From Asterella californica (lineage: Eukaryota; Streptophyta; Marchantiopsida; Marchantiales; Aytoniaceae): DNA of 64,000 nt. Both the position numbers and the translations under genes were made by a program. Below the pieces are notes generated by a model that worked only from the letters and a program-made list of their open reading frames with translations, did not search any database and was not told the origin of the DNA. Shown here piece by piece: positions 11,296-22,459 of the stretch. The first letter of the stretch is position 1. Each line of letters opens with the position of its first letter. Location: assembly GCA_036924285.1 (NCBI GenBank), contig JAYKYS010000004.1, positions 16,276,001 to 16,340,000 of the forward strand. Direction: 5' to 3'.

Positions 11296-13422
11296 ATGAA
11301 TGCATTTGTTGCAAAGGACTTGTTGGAGGGCCAGATGATTGTGACCTTGAGAACCACGAAGAAGACGCCGGGATTGATGTATCTACAAGCCAAGGTTGCT
11401 AACCGTGATGTTACTTTTTTTGTGGACACAGGAGCGACTCACTCCTTCATAAGTCCAAAGTTGGTGAAGAAGTTGGGCTTGTCTACCTCCAAGGCAGACA
11501 AGCCTATTCAGGTGCGCTCTGCTAAGGGCAAGACGTACCAAACTTCTGAAGTGGTCTTGGACGTACGATTTGCGTGTGGGAAGTTGGAGTTCACAGAGAA
11601 CTTCACGGTGTGCGAGATGGATGATATCCATGCGATTTTGGGGAGCACTTTCTTGGACAGGTTTGAAGTGGAACTTAGGCAAAAACCTTTAAGGTTAAAC
11701 GTTAGAGTTAAAGGGCGAAAGTTGGGAGTGAGGCTTATCCGGAAGACGCGGAAGATTGATGACTTTGCGGTGAATTCGATTAAGGACAAACAGATGGACT
11801 TCAACGATGGGGTCATGTGTTTGATACGGGTTGCAGATTTGATGGCGGGTGACAGACAAGAGGAAACATCAAGAGACGCGACTAAACTTCCGAAGCTGCT
11901 TCGCGAAGTGATTAAGGAGTTTGAGGATGTCTTGACGGATGAGTTACCTGCTGAGTTATCTCCAAGGCGGGTGGTGGATCACAAGATCGAGGTCTTGCCA
12001 GGATCGGAACCACCTTCCAAAGCCCCTTACCGACTCAATCAGGTAGAACTCCTTGAGTTGAAAAGACAACTCGGCGTGCTATTAGCGCGAGGATATATTC
12101 GAACCAGCAAGTCACCTTATGGAGCCCCAGTTCTTTTTGCAAAGAATAAGGATGGGAAGTTACGACTCTGCGTAGATTATCGTGCACTCAATAAGGTGAC
12201 GGTGAAGAATAACTATCCCTTGCCAAGGATAGATGACCTCTTTGATAGGTTAGCGGGCGCAAAGTACTTCAGCAGGATAGACTTGAAGTCAGGATATTAC
12301 CAGATCCGGATAGCTGACCCAGATGTTGAGAAGACCGCTTGTCGAACCAGATACGGATCGTTTGAATTCGTGGTGATGTCATTTGGACTCTGCAACGCCC
12401 CTTCGACGTTCACTATATTGATGAACACAATTTTTCACGAGGAGATGGATGAGTTTGTCATCGTTTACATCGACAACATCTTGATCTACTCCAAAACCTT
12501 GGAGTCGCACGCGGAGCAGCTAAGGGTGGTGTTGACGAAGCTGCGGGAGCATACGCTGTTTGCCAACATTGACAAGAGTGAGTTTGGTTTGGAGCGCATT
12601 AACTTCTTGGGACATGTCATTAGTGCAGAAGGAGTCGGTCCGGATATGCAGAAGGTGGACGCGATTGTGACTTGGGAGCCTCCGACTACAGTGAAGAGGA
12701 TGCGACGATTCTTAGGATTGGCGCAGTTCTACCGCAAGTATGTGAAGGGGTTTTCAAAGATCGCGAAGCCGCTGACGGACTGGACAGACAAAGACGCACA
12801 GGTAAGTTGGACTAAGGAGGTGGATGATGCGTTTCAGACGATCAAAACTATTTTGTCAAAGGCGTCAATTTTGAAGCTGCCGGAGTTCGACAAATCATTC
12901 GAAGTGCACACGGACGCGAGCGACTATGCGATTGACGGAGTGTTGGTGCAGGATGGAAAACATGTAGCGTACGAAAGCAAGAAGTTATCTGAGACAGAGA
13001 GTCGATGACCGACTCACGAGAAGGAACTGTTTGCGGTGGTTCATTGCTTGAGGAAATGGCGGCATTACTTGGGACTTCACAAAACCCAAGTATATACTGA
13101 TAACATTTCGCTCAAGTACTTTGAGACACAAGATCGGGTGACGCCAAAGCAACTACGGTGGCATGATACCTTGGCGCTCATGAACGTGGAATTAATCCAC
13201 AAAGCGGGAAAGGACAATGTGGTTCCTGACGCCTTGAGTCGCAAAGAGGAATATCTTCCCTCGTCAACACAGATTTTGCGAGCTATGTATCCTAAGGAGT
13301 CAGACTTGGAGAGGCGAATACATGAAGGTTACATGGGCGATGACCAAGCAGAACATGCAGCTAAGACATGGTTTACTCATGTTCAAGCAAAGTCGGGTTT
13401 ATGTGGGACAAGGAAAACTTAG
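11296..13422 (+). pseudogene. chromovirus pol: protease, reverse transcriptase, RNase H
   Basis: Frame 1 encodes the zinc knuckle upstream, then the aspartic protease (DTGA at residues 44-47 counted from the ATG at 11,296). The RT follows, with [27 protein letters not shown] and FGLCNAP blocks. RNase H comes after that (DASD, then TDN and KDNVVPDALSR). The RT active site reads YIDN (residues 391-394) rather than YIDD: the second catalytic Asp is Asn (codon AAC at 12,475), which should abolish polymerase activity. A TGA at 13,006 interrupts RNase H in a conserved P-T-H-E-K-E-L block, and the frame is lost near 13,345-13,420. These enzymes normally copy the element's RNA to DNA inside particles. 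Confidence 0.9.
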
Positions 13423-14731
13423 GATCAAGTTGTTAAAAGAATCTCACAATGTGCCCTTATCAGGCCATAAAGGAGAAAAGTCCACTTTAGCAGTAATCGC
13501 TAAGAAGTTTTATTGGCCCCACATGAAAGACGATGTTTCCCACTTTGTGAAAACATGCATACCATGTCAAGCGAACCGCGTTTCTTATGAGAAGAAACAA
13601 GGGTTGCTTCATCCTCTGCCGATTTCAGCCAGACCTTGGAAAATCATTAGCATGGACTTCATCACCTCTCTGCCTGACTCAAATGGATACAACGCGATTT
13701 TTGTAATAGTTGATCGGTTTAGCAAACTAGCGAAGTTTGCTCCGACCTTGGATACTGCAACAGCGTTCACGACTTCTCGGTTGTTCTTAGATACTTGGTG
13801 GAGTTCACATGGATTACCTCGGAGTATTATTTCAGATAGAGACTCCAAGTTCACAAGTGCCTTTTGGAAACACTTGTTCCAAAAATTGGGGACTAAGTTA
13901 AAATTTAGTACCGCCTTTCATCCGGAAACAGATGGGCAAACGGAACGAGTTAACTCGGTTCTGAATCAATACTTGAGGAACTATGTGAGCGCGGACCAAA
14001 GTGATTGGACAGAGTGGCTCAGTCTTGCAGAATATTGCTACAATTCCACGAAGCATTCGGCAACCGGTGAATCGCCTTTCTTACTGGCTTACGGACGTGA
14101 GCCAGAAGGACCTCTTGACTTGACTCTTGCAGGGAGTTCTACATCGGCACGACCAAGAACACAGCAAACATCAGCTGAAGAGTTGGTGGCGGCAATGCAG
14201 CGGCGCGAGGAACAAGTTAAGAAGAACCTCGAGAAGGCGCAGCAACGATACACGAAGCAGGTAAACAAACATCGGCGGCAAGGGAAGTTTCAAGTGGGCG
14301 AAGAAATATGGTTAAGTGCGAAAAACTTCACACTTCCGAAGGAAATATCGGCGAAGTTTTCATCGAAGTTTGCAGGACCTTTTGTCATTGTCAAGAATCC
14401 GCACGAAGACGTCTATACCTTAGACCTTCCTCGCGAGTGGCAGTTGCATCCGACTTTCCATGTTTCTTTATTAAAGAAACACTTCAAGGATGATTTGCGA
14501 CCGGAGCGCAAACAGGTTCTTAGGCCTCAACCTGATGTCGTCCAAGGCGAAGCAGAATATGAGGTGGAATCTATTTTGCGATCTCGGCGCAAATCAAACC
14601 GGATGGAGTACTTGGTCAAATGGCGTGGTTACCATTTGAAGGAAGCAACTTGGGTGCCAGAGGAAGCTCTCGCACATGCGAGCGAAGCATTGGACCTCTT
14701 CAAGCGGAGACAAGGACAACAAGGGCGTTAG
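13322..14731 (+). CDS. chromovirus integrase with C-terminal chromodomain
   Basis: This 469-codon frame is intact after the upstream frameshift. The zinc-binding HHCC domain has H42, H49, C79 and C82. The catalytic triad is D112, D172 and E208, giving the D,D-35-E spacing of retroviral-type integrases. The GPF/Y-like segment (KFAGPFVIVKN) and a DLPREWQLHPTFHVSLLK block follow. The last 58 residues form a chromodomain (YEVESILRSRR...YLVKWRGYHLKEATWVPEEAL). Chromodomains of this group guide integration to particular chromatin. The frame is listed as coding because all key residues are present, but it has no start of its own and depended on the gag-pol precursor, so it is not expected to be expressed. 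Confidence 0.9.
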   Translation: MKVTWAMTKQNMQLRHGLLMFKQSRVYVGQGKLRIKLLKESHNVPLSGHKGEKSTLAVIAKKFYWPHMKDDVSHFVKTCIPCQANRVSYEKKQGLLHPLPISARPWKIISMDFITSLPDSNGYNAIFVIVDRFSKLAKFAPTLDTATAFTTSRLFLDTWWSSHGLPRSIISDRDSKFTSAFWKHLFQKLGTKLKFSTAFHPETDGQTERVNSVLNQYLRNYVSADQSDWTEWLSLAEYCYNSTKHSATGESPFLLAYGREPEGPLDLTLAGSSTSARPRTQQTSAEELVAAMQRREEQVKKNLEKAQQRYTKQVNKHRRQGKFQVGEEIWLSAKNFTLPKEISAKFSSKFAGPFVIVKNPHEDVYTLDLPREWQLHPTFHVSLLKKHFKDDLRPERKQVLRPQPDVVQGEAEYEVESILRSRRKSNRMEYLVKWRGYHLKEATWVPEEALAHASEALDLFKRRQGQQGR

Positions 14732-15439
14732 CAAGATGAGGACATCTCCTTCCAGCGAGGGATGAAGAAACGACGAACCATACGAGTAGCAACTTGAGGC
14801 GATTTGGGCCGATGGACTTTGTACTTGTGTTTAGAAATAAAGATTTTGTTTCTTGAAAATTTGTCTAAGTGTATTGGTAGTGCATGGCTATGACTAGTTC
14901 TGATCAGATGCCTAGGATGTTGTCAAGAGGAGGAACGAAGCACACTCAAAGGAAGCGAGCTGGTTTGGATAAGCATCTAAATCAAGACTAAGTCTTGATG
15001 TCAAGACTTAGGTTTGCCGTAGCGTTGACAAAGCAAGTATGAAATTTCATACTTGTCTTGGGGCTTGGGGTGATCTTGCTTTGTGGTTTTTTACAAAGTA
15101 AACTTAGTCTCGCGTCTAAGTCAAATCAGGTTGCGACCGGAAAGTGAGTTTCGGGGGACCTCGTAAGTATATGTGAATACTTATAGTTTGCAAGTTAGAG
15201 TCTTAAGTAGAATGTTTAGAAGTTGCCAACTAGTTTTGTTTAGGGTAAGCCAAAAAGGTAAGGCTTTTCTCGAGACTAGTTGGAATTTTCTAAGTGTTCT
15301 AGCGACAACTTAAGACTGAAGCCAAGAAGAGAATTGCGGGTTAGCTACCAGAACGCAATTCTGACGCTAAGGGGTTGGCTACCTATGTTGAACTTGGTGT
15401 TAACTTAAAGGATCATTGTTGATGAGGGCATCAACCTCC

Positions 15440-15453
15440 AAAGTGGGGGTGAG
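15440..15453 (+). promoter_or_regulatory. polypurine tract of the chromovirus
   Basis: AAAGTGGGGGTGAG lies immediately upstream of the 3' LTR, where plus-strand DNA synthesis is primed. Confidence 0.75.
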
Positions 15454-16571
15454 TATCGCGCCCCTCATTCTCAAGATCGGGCGCAGACGCAAACAACAAA
15501 ACCCTAGCGGACTTGCGCTAGGTTGTGAACACTGCGAGTAGGACTTAACGGCTTGGCCGGGAAGTCGGGATCAGATGAACCCTAAGTGGTTCTCTGAACC
15601 AAGGTTAGAACCTTGGGTTAGGACATAAGGGCCTACCCCAAGAGGGCCCCAGACGAACGCTGACCTAAAGGGGCGAGTCTGGGAACGGGCTGAAACATGA
15701 GTCTCAGACATAGGTCTGAGACGTGGGACCGAGACGTGGGTCCGAAACGCAGACGAACCACAGGGTTCGACCCTGGGTCTCGACCACAAGTTTCGGAAAA
15801 ACTGCTAAGTGTTGGAGCTCCAGGGACGTTTTAGGTCGTGGACGGAGCTCCACGTAAGATCTCGAGGCGAGTGAGGTATCATTGGAAAGGTCTCGTCGAG
15901 AGCTTTCCAGTGATATATAACACTCCTCGATCTGACCTCCGAGCTGGAAGTTATGGCCGAACCACAATCGGGTTGTGGTATAATTTTCAAGGACCAAAGA
16001 GGAGGGCGGGGCCGCCGATCCCCAGAAGTATATATGAGGGGGGCTCGATGCCTGGGTGGGCCAGGACGAGTCATCCGACCCCAGGGTTCGGCGGGCGGAC
16101 TCTGGGGGCATGAGGTGATGGCTGGGCCGGTTCCAAGGGTTGGATGGTTCCGATCCAGACTTGGATGTCTGGACTTGAGAACGATGTAAGGGCTGGGGCA
16201 AGACTAGGGAACGAGTCGGCGGGTTAGACCACCGTTCGAGAGCCTAGACCCAGACGGACATCACGGGCGGTTGAGACGCTAGGTGTGCTGGAGACACCGT
16301 TTAAGACTCTAGACTTTATGGGAAGTCCGCCCCAAGTCATATTGTGACTTGCTCATGTTTGGGACCGACTTAGACGGATCTAAGTCGTGACTTAGGATTG
16401 CTGAGCTTGATGAATAAGGAGACGGTCCGGCTCCGGTCCGGACCAAACAGAACTAAGGTAAGTGGTGCATGGACACTAACTTGTGATTGTGTTTGCAGGT
16501 TAGTGGTGTAAAGTTTACGACCTACTGAGCTAGAGCTTCCGCTGGCGCAACAAGGCGGTAGGTGCGCAAAA
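15454..16571 (+). repeat. 3' LTR of the chromovirus
   Basis: It starts TATCGCGCCCC (the 5' copy has TGTCGC, so one terminal base has mutated). It contains two TATA-like stretches, TATATAA near 15,913 and TATATATGAG near 16,029. The second lies in the 96-bp block absent from the 5' LTR. The segment 16,458-16,498 begins GTAAGT, contains ACTAAC and ends TTTGCAG, so it looks like a miniature intron. Directly upstream an inverted motif, GGAAAGGTCTC/GAGAGCTTTCC, is present in both LTRs. Confidence 0.88.
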
Positions 16572-16575
16572 AGTA

Positions 16576-16830
16576 GGAACGACTTTGAGAGGAGTTTGAC
16601 ATGTGCCAACCTCTCGAATAACCATCACACATCAACATACGGACTGCTCCACCAGCAGACCCACACAACATACACCTCAAGCTCGTGCGTACAACTGCTA
16701 AGCTTGGGTCAACTGTATCATCGATGTTGAAAAGGTGACATGAAGCGCAATTACACACATGGTCTTTCCAAACAACGCCATCACGACCCTCTAACAGGAG
16801 TACTCCAGAAGGTAACACCTCACACACTCG
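16576..16830 (-). pseudogene. PHD finger at the C-terminus of a Ty3/gypsy polyprotein
   Basis: After the integrase C-terminal region the frame gives LEGRDGVVWKDHVCNCA, then RCMLCGS...RMLMCDGYSRGWHM. This is the C-x2-C...C-x2-C...W-H-x2-C pattern of a PHD zinc finger; one ligand Cys is now Tyr (TAT for TGT). After a one-base slip the codons continue C-x-T-P-L up to the chromovirus at 16,576 and resume at 9,436 with W-x-C-x2-C. PHD fingers read histone tails, so this domain probably served in targeting integration, as chromodomains do in other Ty3 elements. The fold is recognised from the motif. The targeting role is inference. Confidence 0.72.
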
Positions 16831-16842
16831 TAAAATAGTGCG

Positions 16843-17672
16843 TCATGCGGTCACATCCAATGTCGTTGGTGCAGTCTGCTGCAGATAGACATAATCGTCA
16901 GGATGAAACTTGCGAATCGATGGTCGATAACCTCCTCCTCGAATAGTAGCATATCGCAACGTGTCTCTATGCTGAGCAATCGCTAGGTTCTCAAAAGCTA
17001 TAGGCATAACTCTTCGAAATGTCTCTGCTCGTTGAGAACATGCGTTCACTCACATATCCGGATCATCAAGGTTCAACACCTCAGCAGAATCACGACGAAT
17101 GACCGAAGATAGATCTGGATCCCGTCCATACAATAGAAAATACGGTGAGAAGGAAGCCAAAGACGCTTGCCGGCTAAAACGGTAGTCCATAGCCAACCAT
17201 GGTAATTGCACAGTCTTCCAAGTGGCCCTTCTGCAAGCCATACTTACGCAATCTTCTCTTCATCGTCTGAATTACTTTCTCTGTCAAATCATCCGCCTCA
17301 GGATGATCTCGAGATGTAGTTCGATGATCAATCAACGCCTGATCACACAAAGCCTCAAACTCACCAAGAAACTCTGTACCTTGGTCCGTCAACACTTCAG
17401 CTGGTGGTCCAAAACGACTTAGCACTCGTTTTGGAGCACTTGTCCGGTAATGTCACCAACTCAATCCACTTGGAGAAGTGCTCCACCATCACCAACACAT
17501 ACATGTGATGACATACGGTCAATGATAAAGATCTCGTAAAATCCAAACTCCAACGATAACCCAATCCCATAATCGGTAAGGGGTGTAACTGTGGAGTATG
17601 AGCATTAAACGATGCTCGTACTTGATCACAAACCACACATTGTGCGACAAATTGTTGCACATCGACGTGCAT
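16843..17672 (-). pseudogene. Ty3/gypsy integrase of the methyltransferase/PHD element
   Basis: Three overlapping minus-strand frames together give a retroviral-type integrase core. They include the knuckle CVVCDQVRASF, the LDF...MVEHFSKW block with the first Asp, LTDQGTEF with the second Asp, and SRDHPEADDLTEKVIQTMKR with the Glu. Then come a YGRDPDL block and an ENLAIAQHRDTLRYAT...DYVYLQQ region. Two small frameshifts (near 17,240 and 17,420) and a stop near 17,049 break it. It lies between RNase H (18,194-18,751) and the PHD finger on the same strand, which is normal Ty3 order. Confidence 0.85.
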
Positions 17673-17833
17673 ACTACGTCACCAATACTATCCTTGGAGT
17701 AAGCTATGCGTACGCTTCACTCCAAAATGTCCCAACTCCTCATGGGCATGTCGTACTAACTGTACCTCTGAGATGGATGTGGCACTATCTGTACTCTCTC
17801 ATCATCCCACACTCAAAGTACATGTCGTCCTTC

Positions 17834-18103
17834 TCATCGAAATCTCTTCGCTCGTTGAAAGACACGATCTCGCTCCTTGGCACTTACTGTGTCTACCACC
17901 ACGCCAGTACGTAGATATTTCATTACAGTCACATCGTCATAGATATCTAGCTGATCTGGTATCTCATCTCCACCCTCAGGAGACTCATCATCTACTCTCT
18001 GACCAAATAAATATACAACTTGGCCTTCCATACTAGAGTTCATGACCAACACACAAAGAAAGACAGATGCATGCCACACTGACACTATCTTCTCTCTCGT
18101 CAT
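17834..18103 (-). pseudogene. spacer between RNase H and integrase zinc domain
   Basis: The 89-codon frame includes ESPEGGDEIPDQLDIYDD and ends in ERDRVFQRAKRFR, a linker leading into the integrase H-H-C-C region (decayed at 17,672-17,834). I associate it with the same non-seed-plant Ty3 group as the neighbours. It has no catalytic motif of its own. Confidence 0.6.
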
Positions 18104-18193
18104 GCCATCTAGTCCTAGTCTGATCTTGCTGACTCGTGCATGGATTACGACTCAATCCATCAGCATCTAGGTTTGCAACTCCAGGTCTATGTA

Positions 18194-18751
18194 CTAGTCA
18201 TATCCCTGTAATATAAGAGCCCATCGTGCAAGCTTCACTGTAAGTTTGTCGGACTCCATCAACCACTTGAGCAGCTGGTGATCAGTGATGAGAGTAAAGG
18301 GGTTCTCAAACAGATAACATCGAAAGTGTGCAACAGCCCACACTACAGCTAAACACTCTCCCTCGTACGAACTGTACCTTGTCTCCGTCGAATTGTTGGA
18401 GCGACTGACATATGCCACCACAAACTCTTTTTTCTCATCATCATGCTGAGTCAGTATGCTCCAAGTCCCAACATACTCCAATCAGTGTGTAGTTGGAAAG
18501 GACGCCCCCTAACGGGTCTCCTCAAGATGGGAGCAGATGTCAACCTATCCTTGAGCTCTACAAAAGCTCGCTCCTGCTCATCTCTCCACTGCCACTCTTG
18601 GTTCACCTTCATCAGCTTGGTCAATGGCTTCGCAATTGCACTAGCAACCACCCAAACCTCTCTTTGACCTCCAAGTACACTCTGAACCTATCTCGGTACG
18701 ATATCCTCACGTCCTTTCGGCAGATCTCTCTCTTACTCGACTAGGAATAGA
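18194..18751 (-). pseudogene. RT thumb and RNase H of the methyltransferase/PHD element
   Basis: The frame at 18,451-18,651 carries AIAKPLTKLM, LKDRLTSAPILRRP and FQLHTDWSMLGLGA, the end of RT and the start of RNase H (first catalytic Asp in HTDWS). The frame at 18,194-18,481 carries YSSYEGECLAVVWAVAHFR (Glu), FTLITDHQLLKWLM (Asp) and LARWALILQGYD. A frameshift separates them near 18,470. RT fingers and palm of the same element are at 23,050-23,826, so about 4.3 kb of foreign DNA splits this gene. Confidence 0.85.
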
Positions 18752-19222
18752 ACCGGGGTAACAAGCACGTGCAACCTGTTCCTGCCATCACCACAAGCAC
18801 TCTTGGGTCTGCTGGTCATCACTCCAGCCTCACCACAAGAGAAATACCAGCACTCCTAATAGAAAAGAAACTAAGCGCAACGCCCGCACACAAATCCAAA
18901 CCAAACCAACTGGGCGTACAAACAGGCATGCGAGTATGGAGAGGATCCAAACACAAGAAAACAGTCAACAACTCTCCATACCCATGATCAAGTGCTCTGA
19001 AGCACCGGCAAAACCTCCAGGCCGACCTGTTCTCCAAAGAATCTTAACTCTTGCGCCTTTCGGAGCAAGAACCTCTCAACTTTAACTCACTGTCACTCCT
19101 CAACCACAGCTCAGAATGAGATGAAACCAAGGCCAGCAGATAGCCTGTAGAATAATCTCTCTATTAAGGTATTACATGCAGAGAGATCATCTCTGAGTTG
19201 GCATCAATGCCCTTCCAAAGTT

Positions 19223-19574
19223 CGCTGTTTCTATAACATGATACTATTTCAACAGAACTTTGCTGTTCAATTCCTCACAAACCACTCGATCAAAACAGCT
19301 CAAACTTCTCAGGAAGCTAATGTGTCACCATCACTACCACTCTGTAAAATTTCACCAGCAGATCTTCAACCAAACTCTTGGAACGATCAAGCCCTTATCG
19401 CTGTTTTTATAACATGATACTATTTCGACAGAACTTTGCTGTTCGATTCCTCACAAACCGCTCGATCAAAACAGCTCAAACTTCTCAGGAAGCTAACGTG
19501 TCACCATCACTACCACTCCGTAAAATTTCACCAGTAGATCTTCAACCAAACTCTTGGAATGATCCAAGCCCTTT
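19223..19574. repeat. 176-bp tandem duplication
   Basis: Two copies begin at 19,223 and 19,399 and differ by scattered single bases (mostly C/T and A/G). Both run through the stretch CAAACTCTTGGAA. This is non-coding LTR-like sequence. Confidence 0.8.
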
Positions 19575-20390
19575 TTGTCAATGACACAAGGCGATATGCA
19601 GACCCTTGTGCACAAAAACAACGTTTCTCTTCAACCCAATAATCCAAATGGTCTCAAATTTCACAGGTAGGTAGCTGACTGTACTTTCTCAGACCCTGGA
19701 AGGTTTCATATCGAAATTCGACCTCAAACTCTCCATATCTCTCTCAATGTCTCATGTTTACAGTCGCCTACTATCATAGCCTCCGATTTGAGACACCCAA
19801 CTTCAGCTGGCCATAACTTTTTCACTCCGGCTTGGAATCGATCGATCTCGGAGTCCATCGGCAAGCCCATCTCAAGAGCTTTCCAGCAACAGTCAATTCA
19901 TCTCCAGCAACATCACAGAACTCCCAGAAAGTGAGAAAGACTTCACGGAAATGAAATTGGTCACGAATTTGACCCCCTCAGCTTCAATTGATCAAAACTT
20001 TCTCATCCGCGCTTCAAGTCCAGCAACCATTGAGTCTACAAGCATCCCCATCTCCCAAGCTTTCCAACCATATCTCACACTCCGCGAATGGACCACGGGA
20101 AGTGCCTCTAACCTCAAAACGTGAAAGAAACTTGGTAGAAGGTGATTGGTCAAACTTTCGACCAATGAGAAACAAGTTGACAAAAAAATTTTTGTCTTCA
20201 CTCACATGACAAACACACAAAGAACGAATTTTTATCCAAGAGTACCATTTAGGCCTCAAAGTTTATATTGAACAAACTACAAACACGTGCCGTTGACGAT
20301 GTCGTCAGCCACGAAGCACGTAAACACGAAGTACAAATTACGCTCAATAGAGAGTCAGAATCCCGACTCTAAAACGGTGTCGCGTCGGAC

Positions 20391-22401
20391 GTTTTGCGCG
20401 TAGGATGTCCAGGAAAACGTGAGGTTCTGGCTGTGGAGATGTTGTGTGCTGAAACAGAGACAAGACAGAGAAAAACAACCACGAAAACGAATGCTGCGAT
20501 ATATACCAACTCTGAATGTATGTACACTGCCAGTTCTTTCTCCTAAGAGCACAGAACTGAGAAACAGACCAGAGCGGTCTGTAACCTGCTTCAAAAGCCC
20601 TTAAAAACACCCCTTGAATCACAACCCCGACCCAAAACCACCGAAGCGTAGCTCAAAGCAAGAGAAACTTCTCTTTGCTAACAAACAGAGCCACAGCAGT
20701 ATCACAAGATCCAAACCCAAGTCCAAACCACATCCATGTATAAGCTCTTAGCTAAAGCTAGCTACCACAAGCTGTATACAACCAACCAGAATTCTAACGA
20801 ACTCAAAAGAGCAAAACCCGTAGCGAAGAAACCGAAAAAGACCTATCTGTGGACTTTCTCTTTTCGCTGAACGGACTTCAGATGTCGATAGGGTCTCCTC
20901 CGCTGACTCCGTTAACCAAAGAAACCTTCAGATCCGACTCCCAACAGCCAAGATATCGCCGATTTTCGGTCGCAGGTGACCAAATCTTCAAAAACTCCTC
21001 CCTGCGGCTTAAAACCGCTCACACCGCACAAACGGATCGTCCAAACTGATATCCGTCTTCGCTGGCAGATAGATCTAGCTACCCTGAACCCAACGAGACT
21101 CCAAACAAGTCGTTTGGAGTTCCCCTTGCAAAACCACTCGAGAAATTTGGCCGCAGGTTGCAAAAAATTGACGTAAATCAACTCCCTACGGCTCAAACTT
21201 GCTCACCACACTCAAACCAACAATCCAATTCACACACGGTCTTCTCCTATGAGTAGATGAAGACTCCTTGATCGCGTAGGCACCAAGAACGAAGAGCTTG
21301 GCTCACCGATCGCGAAGAACAGCCCAACCTCAGGTCGCATGTGAACGAAAATCTGATGTAAGCGCTTCCCTGCGAGCCAATTTCACTCAGAACTTCCAAA
21401 CCGCCCGATGAAAACTGGTATCGTCTTCAATTTCCTGTAGAACTCGGTGTTCTGCTCCCGTTGGATCCAAGGACAGCAAGTTTGGACTCCGGAACGGCCC
21501 GAACGGTCCAACTCTCCTTCACAGGTAACTGAAAACCTCAAATCTGCTTCCTGCGTCTCAATTTCCCTCAGTACACACTCCCCGATCCGTCTCTTCCCAA
21601 ACCGTTTGAACCAGTGCGTAGCCTGCACAGATCTGAACCCAACGACGCCTTGCGCGCTTGCATTGGACCTCCAAATCTCCCGAACCGTCCGTTGACAGGT
21701 CGCAGGCGTAAACTAGCCCCTTAAACACCCCCCTTGCAACCGTCTCTGTACGTACAGTTCTCTCCTGAATAATAAGAAGCAGGCCTCTTGCGTCTTTGAT
21801 ATAACGCCTGAAGTCCTAAATACCCAGTCAGCAAGTAACCAAGAGCCTAGCTTGATTTTATCTTCTTTCGAATCGCATAACTTCTTCTCTGGATGTCCAA
21901 ACGAAGTAAACAAGATGCCCATGGAAAGCTGACAACGAGCTCTACCCATCCATGTGATGAAAGTGAAGATCCGAAGTTGCGCCAAAAGCCCGTAAGCTGG
22001 GGCCTAGCTTGTTTTCTCCATCTTTCGAGTCTTGTAACTTCTCCACTAGGCGTCCAAACGAAGTAGATGAAGTGCCTATGGAAAGCTGACAAGGAGCTCT
22101 ATCCACTGGTGCGATAAAAATGAAGATCCGAAGATGTGCCAAAAACCCGTAAGCTGGGGTCTAGCTTATTTTCTCCATCTTTCGAGTCCTGTAACTTCTC
22201 CACTAGGCGTCCAAACGAAGTAGATGAAGTGCCTATGGAAAGCTGACAAGGAGCTCTATCCATTGGTGCGATAAAAACGAAGATCCGAAGATGTGTCAAA
22301 AACCCGTAAGCTGGGGCCTAGCTTGTCTTTCTCATGAGTGTCTTTGGAGCGACAAGCATCGAAATCTGAATTTCAAGTAGGAGCCGGTCCACGACACGAC
22401 A
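20391..22401 (-). repeat. long LTR-like repeat, copy 1
   Basis: It is shared with 26,396-28,244 (nearly full length), 54,195-55,799 (diverged) and part of 57,286-58,402. It begins near GTCGGA...AGGATGTCCAGGAAAACG and ends with a stretch containing TAGGAGCCGGTCCACGACACG. On the minus strand this would be an LTR starting TGTCGTG. No long ORF is present. Copy 3 has leader-like DNA and copy 4 a gag ORF on the low-coordinate side, which supports a minus-strand 5' LTR identity. Confidence 0.65.
21828..22330 (-). repeat. 157-bp tandem repeats inside the LTR-like repeat
   Basis: Units start at about 21,828, 21,985 and 22,141, with a partial unit at 22,298. Each contains CCACTAGGCGTCCAAACGAA and GGAAAGCTGACAAGGAGCTC-type blocks. 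Copy 2 (27,840-28,150) has about two units and copy 3 (55,567-55,700) about one, so unit number varies between copies. Confidence 0.8.
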
Positions 22402-22459
22402 ACGGTTGACAATAAACGGAACTACAAAGGGAACAGATGAAGCTATTATCTGGTTGTAA

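Larger units (their letters stand above)
9437..16571 (+). mobile_element. full-length defective Ty3/gypsy chromovirus
   Basis: The element has two LTRs (about 9,437-10,499 and 15,454-16,571), a tRNA-iMet primer site, gag, protease, RT, RNase H, integrase, a C-terminal chromodomain and a polypurine tract, in the canonical order. The flanks share AGTA (9,433-9,436 and 16,572-16,575), or five bases with one mismatch. Removing the element restores an uninterrupted PHD-finger frame on the minus strand. It is dead: two stops in gag, a frameshift before the zinc knuckle, a lost Asp in the RT active site, a stop in RNase H and a frameshift before integrase. Several of the changes are G-to-A or C-to-T, as expected of decay of methylated DNA. 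A homologous minus-strand fragment lies at 59,010-59,580. Confidence 0.92.

Noticed and set aside
9432..16578. Target duplication TAGTA/TAGGA for the chromovirus
   Set aside because: Restoring the PHD frame fits AGTA (four bases, or five with one mismatch) better than the TAGTA/TAGGA pairing.
16522..16606. Extended C-terminus of the PHD ORF into the chromovirus LTR
   Set aside because: The frame enters the LTR only because of the insertion; the true continuation is at 9,436.
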